Shown here piece by piece: positions 35,981 through 43,194 of a stretch of DNA of 50,141 bases. Both the position numbers and the translations under genes were made by a program. Source of the stretch: Bacteroidales bacterium (GTDB lineage: Bacteria > Bacteroidota > Bacteroidia > Bacteroidales > UBA932). The stretch is taken from contig JAFVCK010000068.1 of the NCBI GenBank assembly GCA_017479265.1, positions 1-50,141 on the forward strand. The letters are read 5' to 3'. The notes beneath the pieces were generated by a model that was not told the DNA's origin, did not search any database, and saw only the letters and a list, made by a program, of their open reading frames with translations. Numbering within the stretch: position 1 is the first letter of the stretch; each line of letters begins with the position of its first letter.

Positions 35981-36849
35981 AAAGCATCTATTATGGGTTT
36001 GAGTGTTTGGAATGTCGAATCTACGGCCGTCGTGAGCGGAAGCCTCATCTGAGGGGTGCAAAGGCCCATCATGGAAAGGCCGGCCTTGACAGGTATGGGA
36101 TTGCTCTCCACAAAACAGCCGTCATACAGTGGCCTCAGGCTCTTGTCCAGAGAGGCGGCCCTGTCAAAATCGCCGCCGAGCGCGGCACGGGTCATCCCGG
36201 CAACGGCTGAAGGCGCGATGTTGGAAGCAACGCTTATTACTCCTTCAGCGCCCAGACGCATAAGCTCGAGGGTCTGGTCGTCATTGCCGCTCAGAACGGA
36301 AAAGCCTTCGGGGCGTCCTTCCAGAATCTCCCGAATCTGGGCTATGTTGCCGGAAGCCTCCTTGATGGCCACTATATTCGGAATCTCCGCAAGGCGGAGC
36401 ACAGTCCGGGGCAGTATGTTAGACCCGGTCCGGCCAGGCACGTTATAGAGCACCAGGGGCTTGTCCGTATAAGCAGCTATCTCCTTGAAATACAGATACA
36501 TACCTTCCTGCGTAGGCTTATTGTAATATGGCACTACCACAAGATAGGCATCGGCTTTACAGAGGGAATCCACCACGGAAATATTGCGAAGCGTAGCCTT
36601 TAATGAGTTGGTCCCGACGCCCACCAGCAAAGGAAGCCGTCCTCCAACGCAGGAACAAATCTCCTCCAGTATTCTTATTTTCTCTCCATCCTCAAGGCAT
36701 GGAGTCTCGGCGGTGGAGCCAAGGGGTACAAGGAAATCCACCCCGGCATCTATCTGGCGGCGAACCAAGCCGCCAAGCGCGGCATAATCAACCTCCCCTT
36801 CCCTGAAAGGAGTCACGAGGGCGGTTCCGCAACCTTTAAAGCGTATCAT
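35977..36849 (-). CDS. dapA: 4-Hydroxy-tetrahydrodipicolinate synthase
   Basis: Condenses pyruvate with aspartate semialdehyde. The 290-residue TIM barrel shows GSTAETPCL (the pyruvate-binding loop, normally GTTGES), Tyr 135 in VLYNVPGRTG, and the Schiff-base lysine Lys 163 in NIVAIKEASGN. It overlaps dapB and dapD by four bases each. Confidence 0.96.
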   Translation of the reverse strand: MIRFKGCGTALVTPFREGEVDYAALGGLVRRQIDAGVDFLVPLGSTAETPCLEDGEKIRILEEICSCVGGRLPLLVGVGTNSLKATLRNISVVDSLCKADAYLVVVPYYNKPTQEGMYLYFKEIAAYTDKPLVLYNVPGRTGSNILPRTVLRLAEIPNIVAIKEASGNIAQIREILEGRPEGFSVLSGNDDQTLELMRLGAEGVISVASNIAPSAVAGMTRAALGGDFDRAASLDKSLRPLYDGCFVESNPIPVKAGLSMMGLCTPQMRLPLTTAVDSTFQTLKPIIDAL

Positions 36850-37520
36850 AGGCCAAAAAGCAATTCTTTGAATTCATGCACTCCCTCAAGACCCTCTGTC
36901 ATGGTAGCGGCCAGCACTGCACCCTCAGCCAGAGCCTTGCGGTTGAAGGCCTCGTGCTCTATGGTAATGCGGTCGTTGGCACCTTCGAACCCGACAGTGT
37001 GCGTACCGGCGAGTTCCCCGGCCCTGACAGAGGCTATGTCCACCTTTCCGGGCATATATTTTCGCACGTCACCAGCGAGGGTAAGAGCGGTCCCGGAGGG
37101 AGCGTCCAGTTTATGAATATGGTGTTTTTCAACTATATACGGAGCATAACCTCCGGCCTTTGCGAGTCTCTCGGAAATAAGTTCAACAGCAGCTGAAAGC
37201 ACATTGATTCCTACAGAGAAGTTGGATGCCCAGACAAGCGGAGTGCCGCATTTGCGGAAATACTCCAGCACCTCGTCCTTTATGTCATACCAGCCGGTGG
37301 TGCCTACAACTACGGCCTTGAAATTCTCTGCCAGAGTCTTGTAGTTGGCCCTGAAAGCCTCGGGAACGGTAAAGTCTATGCAGACGCACTCCGCAGCCAC
37401 GGTCTTGTCGAAAGAGGCTATGTCCTCGCTCCAGCCCTCGCAGGGAATACCCTTGGCGGCCAGAGCGGCTTCTACCATGTGTCCCATCCGGCCATAGCCG
37501 GAAATCACTGCTTTTATCAT
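36846..37520 (-). CDS. dapB: 4-Hydroxy-tetrahydrodipicolinate reductase (short form)
   Basis: NAD(P)H-dependent reductase after DapA. At 224 residues it is shorter than the 240-270 of most DapB proteins. The cofactor loop is GYGRMG (8-13) and the catalytic region EKHHIHKLDAPSGTA (131-145) has both histidines and Lys 137. The deletion lies mainly between the first Rossmann strand and the IDFTVPEA segment. It overlaps lysC and dapA by four bases each. Confidence 0.95.
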   Translation of the reverse strand: MIKAVISGYGRMGHMVEAALAAKGIPCEGWSEDIASFDKTVAAECVCIDFTVPEAFRANYKTLAENFKAVVVGTTGWYDIKDEVLEYFRKCGTPLVWASNFSVGINVLSAAVELISERLAKAGGYAPYIVEKHHIHKLDAPSGTALTLAGDVRKYMPGKVDIASVRAGELAGTHTVGFEGANDRITIEHEAFNRKALAEGAVLAATMTEGLEGVHEFKELLFGL

Positions 37521-38614
37521 CCGAAAATCTTTTTATGTATCTGATTTGCAATTTCTCCGGCTTTCGAGGCACTGACAGTTACGCTTATACTGAGAGGCTC
37601 TACGGCAGCCTCGCAGAGGGCTGTTTCTTCCACTGCAAGCCTATGCATGTCGGACATGTTGCGTCCGATGAGCGACACGAGCGCCCGGCCTTCACTCTCG
37701 CCGGCAAGGGCCTTGGAACCTATCTCACGGCTGTCCTGCAGGGTAAGCAGGGCAACGCTCTTGGGCCCGTCGGGAATGTCCTCGTTGCGCACCACGCGGG
37801 AGCCTTCGCAGGAAGGATTGCCGGTGTTGAGCACAATAATGGGAATGTTCTTGGTGCGGGCCGGATATATGGTCATGGGATGCAGCACCCTGGCTCCGAG
37901 ACGGGCCATCTCGGCAGCCTCGTCGTATGATATCTCAGGGATGCGGCAAGTATCGGATACAAGCCTCGGGTCCGCGGTACGTATCCCGTCCACATCCGTC
38001 CAGATCTCGACGCTGTCGGCATCCAGGGCCATTCCGAATATAGCCGCGGAATAGTCCGAGCCTTCGAATCCCAGCACCGCCGAGCGGCCCTCTGCCGTGC
38101 GGGCGATAAATCCCTGGGTGACAGTCAGTCCATGGCCGCCAAGAGCATTCCTGACGGCCTCCTCCGTTTTTACGAAATCGGGTCTGCCGCCCATCCTGTC
38201 TCCGCCTACGCAGACCATTTCCCTGGCATCTGCCCAGCCGCAGGGTATCCCGGCGGCATTGAAGGCGGCGGCAACTATGGTAGAGGAAAGCAGTTCCCCT
38301 ACGGAAATCACCTCGGGCTGGTCGTGGCAGCCCAGAATGCCGCGGCAAAGCGATTCCACACGCGCTTTCGTATCAGAAAGCAACTGACCTTCAAGCAGTT
38401 GGTCACAGGCCTCAAGATGCCTTACCAGCAAGGCCTCTACAAGAGGACGCTGGTCGGCGGCGGAAGTTATTTCAACAAGCGAACGGGTGACCCTCGCCAT
38501 GGCGGACACCACCACGAGGGGGCTTTGGGACAGCCTCCCCTTCACTATCTCTATTACCCTTTTTATGGCGGCTGCATCCTGGACGGACGTACCGCCGAAC
38601 TTCATGACTATCAT
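37517..38614 (-). CDS. lysC: Aspartokinase with a reduced ACT region
   Basis: Phosphorylates aspartate, the first step to lysine, threonine and methionine. 365 residues against about 400-450 in the usual monofunctional enzyme. The kinase part is complete: KFGGTS (5-10), the region with GFEGSDYSAAIFGMALDADSVEIWTDVDGI, and RVLHPMTIYPA. Only about 81 residues follow (from 285). One ACT-like unit is seen (ALVSLIGRNM ... EPLSISVTVSASKAGEIANQIHKKIF); the first ACT domain, which holds the lysine/threonine effector site, looks nearly gone. Feedback control may therefore be weak or different. Overlaps GH20 and dapB by four bases each. Confidence 0.93.
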   Translation of the reverse strand: MIVMKFGGTSVQDAAAIKRVIEIVKGRLSQSPLVVVSAMARVTRSLVEITSAADQRPLVEALLVRHLEACDQLLEGQLLSDTKARVESLCRGILGCHDQPEVISVGELLSSTIVAAAFNAAGIPCGWADAREMVCVGGDRMGGRPDFVKTEEAVRNALGGHGLTVTQGFIARTAEGRSAVLGFEGSDYSAAIFGMALDADSVEIWTDVDGIRTADPRLVSDTCRIPEISYDEAAEMARLGARVLHPMTIYPARTKNIPIIVLNTGNPSCEGSRVVRNEDIPDGPKSVALLTLQDSREIGSKALAGESEGRALVSLIGRNMSDMHRLAVEETALCEAAVEPLSISVTVSASKAGEIANQIHKKIFG

Positions 38615-40569
38615 AACACTATAACTTCATCAAGGAACATGAGCTTGCACTCGGGAAGATCCCGACGCAGGGCCTTGAAACGCACGTACCTTCCCTTGTC
38701 CACAAGCGGAACGGTCAGTTCCACCACCATTATGTCCTTGGCGGCATCGGGAATCTCGCGGATACGGTAACCTGCAAGGTGCCAGTCGTTTCCGTCGTCC
38801 GAAAGCCACACCTCCACCTTCTCCGGAGGGCATATCGCTTCGGGGGCGTGCGCCCAGAAAGAGCCGCCCACATAATGGAGGTCCTTCACCTCGCCGAGGT
38901 CTATAGTGACATCCACCCCGTCCCTGAATCCGAGCCACCTGTCGTCGGGGAACTCCCAGCTGCCGAAAAGACCGTCGTTCAGAGTCACGTCCCAGGAGCC
39001 GTGGTATCCCTTGTCGTATGGCTTGTTGAAGGTCAGCGGACGGCCCTTTGCCAGATGGTCCAGGCGCTTGTACATCTCGTCCCTGTTACCCTTCTCGGCA
39101 GAAAGGTCGAAGGCGTTGTAACCATGTGATTTTATGACTTCTATATAATCTATAGCCCTGGGCCTGAATTCTTTCCAGTCACGCACTTCCTGAGGAGACC
39201 AGCCAATTTCAGCAATTGCAAAGGCCCGCGGATAGAGCATGTATTCAGCCTTGGCAACTGTCGGTATGAACTCGCACCAAAGGTTCCCCTGCAAGCCCAG
39301 CACGTGGTGAATGTCCTGCTCGGAGAAATCCCTGCCGGGGTCGTAACTATATACCCTTTCGCAAGGCAGGTAGGCCGAGCCTATGGCCTCGGGCTCGAAT
39401 ACAGGAGCATCCTGATAATAGTCAAGATAGCAGCGGGAAGTGGGCACCATGATTACGTCGTGGTCCATGGCGACGGCCTGCTTGCCCCCTGCCGTCCCTC
39501 TCCAGGACATCACAGTGGCATTGGGAGCCAGACCGCCTTCAAGTATTTCGTCCCAGCCTATTATGCTGCGGCCCTTGGAGTTGACATAGCGCTCCATTCT
39601 CTGCACGAGGTAACTCTGGAGGCCGTTCACGTCCTTGATTCCCTTCTCTTCCATCCTGCGGCGGCAGGCAGGGCAGTTGCGCCAGGCCGACTTGTTGCAT
39701 TCGTCGCCGCCTATGTGTATGTATTTGCCGGGGAATATGTCCACGACTTCGTCAATTACGGCCTGGAAGAGTTCGAAGGTAGCCTCGGAGCCGGGACAGA
39801 CAGAATGGTTCATCACCCTGGAGCCGTCGGGAGCCAGGCAGGCGGTCTCGGGATAGGTCTTGACCACCTCTATGCTGTGGCCGGGCATTTCTATCTCCGG
39901 AACCACGGTAATATAGCGCTCGGAGGCATATTTCACGATTTCCCTCAGGTCATCCTTGGTGAAATACCCGCCGTAGCTGTATCCGTCGCCTTCGCATCCG
40001 AAATTGTAGCCGTAATACTCCCATTGCTTGTAGGTGTCCCCTATCCTCCAGCCTCCACGGGTGGCGAGCAGAGGATACTTTTCGGTCTGGAAACGCCATC
40101 CCGCCCCGTCGGTGAAATGAAGGTGAAGGACGCTCATCTTGAGCTTTGACATCTGGTCGAGTTCCTTGAGTATATAGTCCTTGCCCCTGAAATGGCGGCT
40201 TTCATCCAGCAGCAGGCCCCTGTGGGCGAACCTCGGCCAGTCCAGTATGCTGCAGCAGCGGAGGGTGTCGCCGTATTCGAGCATCATATCAAGGGAAGTG
40301 CGGCCACGGAACAGGCCTTTGTCCGTCAACGCATTGATAGTCACCCCTTTGGGAGTGACTTCAAGGGCATAGGCCTCATCCCTTGCAAAATCGGGAATGC
40401 CGAGTTTGTCCACCTGACGGGCAAAACTGCGGGAAGCCTTGACCTCCTTGACCTTGCCGTCATAAACGAATGTCTTTTCTCCCGTCCGGTAGGAAGCCGG
40501 ACGGGGTATTATCTTTTCGGGGCCCGAAACCAGGGCGCAGATTATTGCGGCGACTAACAGTCCATGCAT
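38611..40569 (-). CDS. GH20 beta-N-acetylhexosaminidase
   Basis: Exported glycosidase that removes terminal GlcNAc or GalNAc. The 652-residue protein has a weak signal peptide (MHGLLVAAIICALVSG), a GH20b N-terminal domain (about 20-125), the catalytic barrel (about 128-480) with HIGGDECNKSAW, whose Asp 289-Glu 290 pair gives the substrate-assisted mechanism, and a C-terminal F5/8-like beta-sandwich (about 520-652, with GSWEFPDDRWLGFRDGVDV). Unusually it lies in the lysine operon, overlapping the M20 gene by 16 bases and lysC by four. Host glycans or its own peptidoglycan are possible substrates. Confidence 0.92.
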   Translation of the reverse strand: MHGLLVAAIICALVSGPEKIIPRPASYRTGEKTFVYDGKVKEVKASRSFARQVDKLGIPDFARDEAYALEVTPKGVTINALTDKGLFRGRTSLDMMLEYGDTLRCCSILDWPRFAHRGLLLDESRHFRGKDYILKELDQMSKLKMSVLHLHFTDGAGWRFQTEKYPLLATRGGWRIGDTYKQWEYYGYNFGCEGDGYSYGGYFTKDDLREIVKYASERYITVVPEIEMPGHSIEVVKTYPETACLAPDGSRVMNHSVCPGSEATFELFQAVIDEVVDIFPGKYIHIGGDECNKSAWRNCPACRRRMEEKGIKDVNGLQSYLVQRMERYVNSKGRSIIGWDEILEGGLAPNATVMSWRGTAGGKQAVAMDHDVIMVPTSRCYLDYYQDAPVFEPEAIGSAYLPCERVYSYDPGRDFSEQDIHHVLGLQGNLWCEFIPTVAKAEYMLYPRAFAIAEIGWSPQEVRDWKEFRPRAIDYIEVIKSHGYNAFDLSAEKGNRDEMYKRLDHLAKGRPLTFNKPYDKGYHGSWDVTLNDGLFGSWEFPDDRWLGFRDGVDVTIDLGEVKDLHYVGGSFWAHAPEAICPPEKVEVWLSDDGNDWHLAGYRIREIPDAAKDIMVVELTVPLVDKGRYVRFKALRRDLPECKLMFLDEVIVL

Positions 40570-41597
40570 AAGTGAAAAATCTTAACGTATTGGGAGACTG
40601 CCTTTTCAATATCCGAAAGCAGTATATATTCCTTATCGGTGTGGGCCACGGCTATGGAGCCGGGACCGCAGAGAGCCCTGCGGGAGAAGCGCTCCAGGCG
40701 GGGTGCGTCGCTGCCGAAAGAGACCGTAGTCACAGGCAGTCCCTCCACGATGAAATACTCCATGGGGGTGTCTCCGCCGAAGGGTGTTATCTCCACATCC
40801 TCCCGCGCCATTTTTTCCATAAGAGAGCAGACCAGCTCATCGGAGGCGAAGGTGGTGCGGAAATATAGGCGGAAACCAACCTCGGGACTAAGTATGTTCT
40901 GGGGATTGTCGCTGCGCAGAAGACCTATGTTCCAGGTGGTCGGGCCAAGCACAGGATCCTCGGGGAAGTCAATGGCTTTGAGGCAGTTGCAGAAGTCAAC
41001 GAACTTTTCCACGGCGCTTTCGCCAAGGTGGGGATAGCCCGAGTGGCAGGGGCGGCCCTTGATTTTCACGCCGAAGGACTTGGTGCCCTTGGAGGCGCGG
41101 ACCATCTTCCCGTCCGTGGGCTCTCCCACTATCACGGTTTCGGCCCCGGGACAGTCGCGGGTGTAAGCCTTGGCACCGAAGGAGCCTGTTTCCTCGCCGG
41201 CGAGAACCAGCAGTCCGAAGTCCCTGCATCCCTCTGCCTCAAGCATCTTGCAGGCTTCGAACATGGAGAATATCTGTCCTTTGGCATCGCAGGTCCCTCG
41301 TCCTGTTATGAGGGTATCGTTACAGGCGGCGGTCCCGCCGCCGGGCAGAGAAGCACCGGCGGATATATCCTCAAAAGCCGGCGGGATATACGGGGGAACT
41401 GTGTCGCAGTGCGTACAAAAGACAAAGCGGGGCTCGCCCCACTTTGCAAAAACGTTCAGCGTTCCGTCGCCGACCTCGTATGTTTCAACCTTGTTGGCGG
41501 GAGTTGACAGAAACCCTGCCAGACACTCTCCCATTTCCCTCTCCCTGCCGGAGGAGGAATCAATACTGAGGATGCGCCTGAACCAGTTGATATCCAT
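40554..41597 (-). CDS. M20-family metallopeptidase (ArgE/DapE type)
   Basis: 347 residues from the ATG at 41597, five bases after the lolA stop. The frame extends upstream, but that part overlaps lolA. Metal ligands and catalytic residues of the M20 family are seen: THCDTVPP, GRGTCDAKG, AGEETGSFG, VGEPTDG and the dimer-domain HSGYPHLGESAVE. The GEPT motif is usual in acetylornithine deacetylase-like members. Position at the head of a dapA-dapB-dapD-dapF operon makes succinyl-diaminopimelate desuccinylase (DapE) attractive, because DapD products need one; this is a guess from context. An acetylornithine or dipeptide substrate is the alternative. Confidence 0.88.
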   Translation of the reverse strand: MDINWFRRILSIDSSSGREREMGECLAGFLSTPANKVETYEVGDGTLNVFAKWGEPRFVFCTHCDTVPPYIPPAFEDISAGASLPGGGTAACNDTLITGRGTCDAKGQIFSMFEACKMLEAEGCRDFGLLVLAGEETGSFGAKAYTRDCPGAETVIVGEPTDGKMVRASKGTKSFGVKIKGRPCHSGYPHLGESAVEKFVDFCNCLKAIDFPEDPVLGPTTWNIGLLRSDNPQNILSPEVGFRLYFRTTFASDELVCSLMEKMAREDVEITPFGGDTPMEYFIVEGLPVTTVSFGSDAPRLERFSRRALCGPGSIAVAHTDKEYILLSDIEKAVSQYVKIFHLCMDC

Positions 41598-41601
41598 ATA
41601 G

Positions 41602-42222
41602 TTATCTCTTTTGAATCTTGAAAATTTCAGGCCCTGCCACGGCCTTTGCGTCATAGTCGTCCGACATGGTGTACACCTCCGATACGCCGGAGAATTCCAC
41701 CGTCTCCATCCTCACCATGTAACCGTCTTTCTTGCGGTAGGACAGGGATATGCGGGAGAAGCCTGCCGCAGCGTTTCCCTTGGCCTTGAGGGTGACATGC
41801 CAGTAATCCGCCACTTCCTTGACCGAGACATCGGCATTGTTGTCTTCGGCCACCTGCCGCACCTTGCCGCGAATGCAGTTGAGCAGCATGTTGCGAAGGC
41901 TGCGCATGAGGGCGTTCTTGTCCGTATCGAAGGTGGAGCCCTTGCCCAGACGCTTCATGTACAAGGTCTTGCCGTCGATTATGAGGCTTTCCTTGTCGGT
42001 GTCATATTGCATGCTGAGTTTGTCGGGAGAAACGAAATAGAGTACGCCGTCATGTTTTATGACCTTGCCCGTGGCGGGAAGGGTGCGGGTCCTGGAGAAG
42101 GAACATTTGACCTTTTCCAGTCCTGCATTGGCTTTTTCTATCTTGTCAAGGGTGGCATTCTGCGCTGCCGCCGTGCTGAGAGCGAGAATAATTCCCGCCA
42201 TTATTGCTACAATTCTTTTCAT
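41602..42222 (-). CDS. lolA: LolA-like outer-membrane lipoprotein carrier
   Basis: Periplasmic protein of 206 residues that ferries lipoproteins from the inner to the outer membrane. A signal peptide (AGIILALSTAAAQ) is followed by the LolA strands KVKCSFSRTRTLPATGKVIKHDGVLYFVSPDKLSMQYD, interrupted here between conserved beta-strands, and by LYMKRLGKGST. The typical C-terminal hook is weak, as usual in this phylum. It is the first gene of the lolA-M20-GH20-lysC-dapB-dapA-dapD-dapF run and has a clear promoter. Confidence 0.85.
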   Translation of the reverse strand: MKRIVAIMAGIILALSTAAAQNATLDKIEKANAGLEKVKCSFSRTRTLPATGKVIKHDGVLYFVSPDKLSMQYDTDKESLIIDGKTLYMKRLGKGSTFDTDKNALMRSLRNMLLNCIRGKVRQVAEDNNADVSVKEVADYWHVTLKAKGNAAAGFSRISLSYRKKDGYMVRMETVEFSGVSEVYTMSDDYDAKAVAGPEIFKIQKR

Positions 42223-42239
42223 AATACTCCTTTACCTTA

Positions 42240-42271
42240 CAAATTTACTTCCAAACCGAGAGAAAAACAAA
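42240..42271 (-). promoter_or_regulatory. Promoter of the lolA-dap operon
   Basis: On the minus strand TTTG (42268-42271), 20 bases, TAAATTTG (42240-42247): full consensus. The leader to the lolA ATG is under 20 bases, so no lysine riboswitch is present. Confidence 0.7.
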
Positions 42272-42289
42272 TAAATGGAGATATTTTCT

Positions 42290-42297
42290 TATCTTTG
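42290..42297 (+). promoter_or_regulatory. Promoter -7 box for the barrel-tamB-rsmI-mtaB operon
   Basis: TATCTTTG on the plus strand, 27 bases before the first ATG, fits TAnnTTTG. I see no TTTG at the right distance upstream. Confidence 0.5.
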
Positions 42298-42324
42298 TAT
42301 TTTGTACATGACAATAAGAAGAAC

Positions 42325-43188
42325 ATGAAACGCATACTGCTCACCACCCTGATGCTTGCGCTTTTCACGCAGGCCCACGCCCAGAAAGTCGTAGACTATT
42401 TTCTGAACCGTTTTGCCGACCCTGACCGTCCCCGGACGGCCTTCCTCCAAAAAGGCGGGCACGGAATAGGAATCAAAGGCTCATACCGCCAGTTCAGCGT
42501 CACCGGAGACAACATAGGAGACGGATACGCAATTCTCTCCCTGCTGAACATAGGTCAGGGAAGAGTCAACATCTGGAGCGCCTCCCCAAGCTTTACATGG
42601 TTCATTGCCGACGACGTCTCCCTGGGAGTCCGTCTGGACTACAGCGGCTATGCCGTCGATACCAACCTCAATATCGATATCCGCGAAATGCTGGGGGCCG
42701 ATGTCTCCGATCCTGACTCGGACAAGCTGAACATGACCCTGTCCAACAGGCACATGATGCATCACAAAGGCGGACTATCCCTTACCGCCCGCCGTTATCT
42801 TTCCTTCTTCGGAAGCAGGACTTTCGGAGTATTCGGAGAAGGCCGCCTGTTCGGCAACTATGGATTCACATCTTCCAACCCTGTTCCGGAAGCGGGAGCC
42901 GCTATCAACAAGCTGCGCGTCACCAACTCTTTCGACCTTGGGCTTGACATCGCCGGCGGACTTGCCGTCAAATTCGGGAACAATATCTTCACGGCCAGCA
43001 TACCCCTTATAGGCATGGCATGGCAGCACAGCCACCAGAACAGGTACTGGACCGTCGAAGACGAGGCCGGAGGCAAGGCTACCGGCGGCGGAGCCAGACT
43101 GAACCAGTTCAAAATTGCCAGAAATATCGAAATGCTTGGTCTCCAGATAGGTTACATCAAGTATGTAGGTCCAAAAAAGAAAAAATAA
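42325..43188 (+). CDS. Unknown small outer-membrane barrel protein
   Basis: 287 residues with a standard signal peptide (MLALFTQAHA, cleavage before Gln 20). I do not recognise a named family. The body is alternating-strand rich with aromatic girdles (GIGIKGSYRQFSV, SPSFTWFIADDVSLGVRLDYSG, RTFGVFGEGRLFGNYGF, FDLGLDIAGGLAVKFGNNIF), which fits an outer-membrane beta-barrel of about 10-12 strands. It ends in four lysines rather than a terminal aromatic residue, which is odd for a Bam substrate. The frame is open upstream but is antisense to lolA there. It is seven bases before tamB, so co-expressed. Confidence 0.8.
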   Translation: MKRILLTTLMLALFTQAHAQKVVDYFLNRFADPDRPRTAFLQKGGHGIGIKGSYRQFSVTGDNIGDGYAILSLLNIGQGRVNIWSASPSFTWFIADDVSLGVRLDYSGYAVDTNLNIDIREMLGADVSDPDSDKLNMTLSNRHMMHHKGGLSLTARRYLSFFGSRTFGVFGEGRLFGNYGFTSSNPVPEAGAAINKLRVTNSFDLGLDIAGGLAVKFGNNIFTASIPLIGMAWQHSHQNRYWTVEDEAGGKATGGGARLNQFKIARNIEMLGLQIGYIKYVGPKKKK

Positions 43189-43194
43189 ACGAGG

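Noticed and set aside
42223-42324. A lysine riboswitch before the lolA-dap operon
   Set aside because: The leader from the consensus promoter to the ATG is under 20 bases, far too short, and lysC itself is internal with a four-base overlap.
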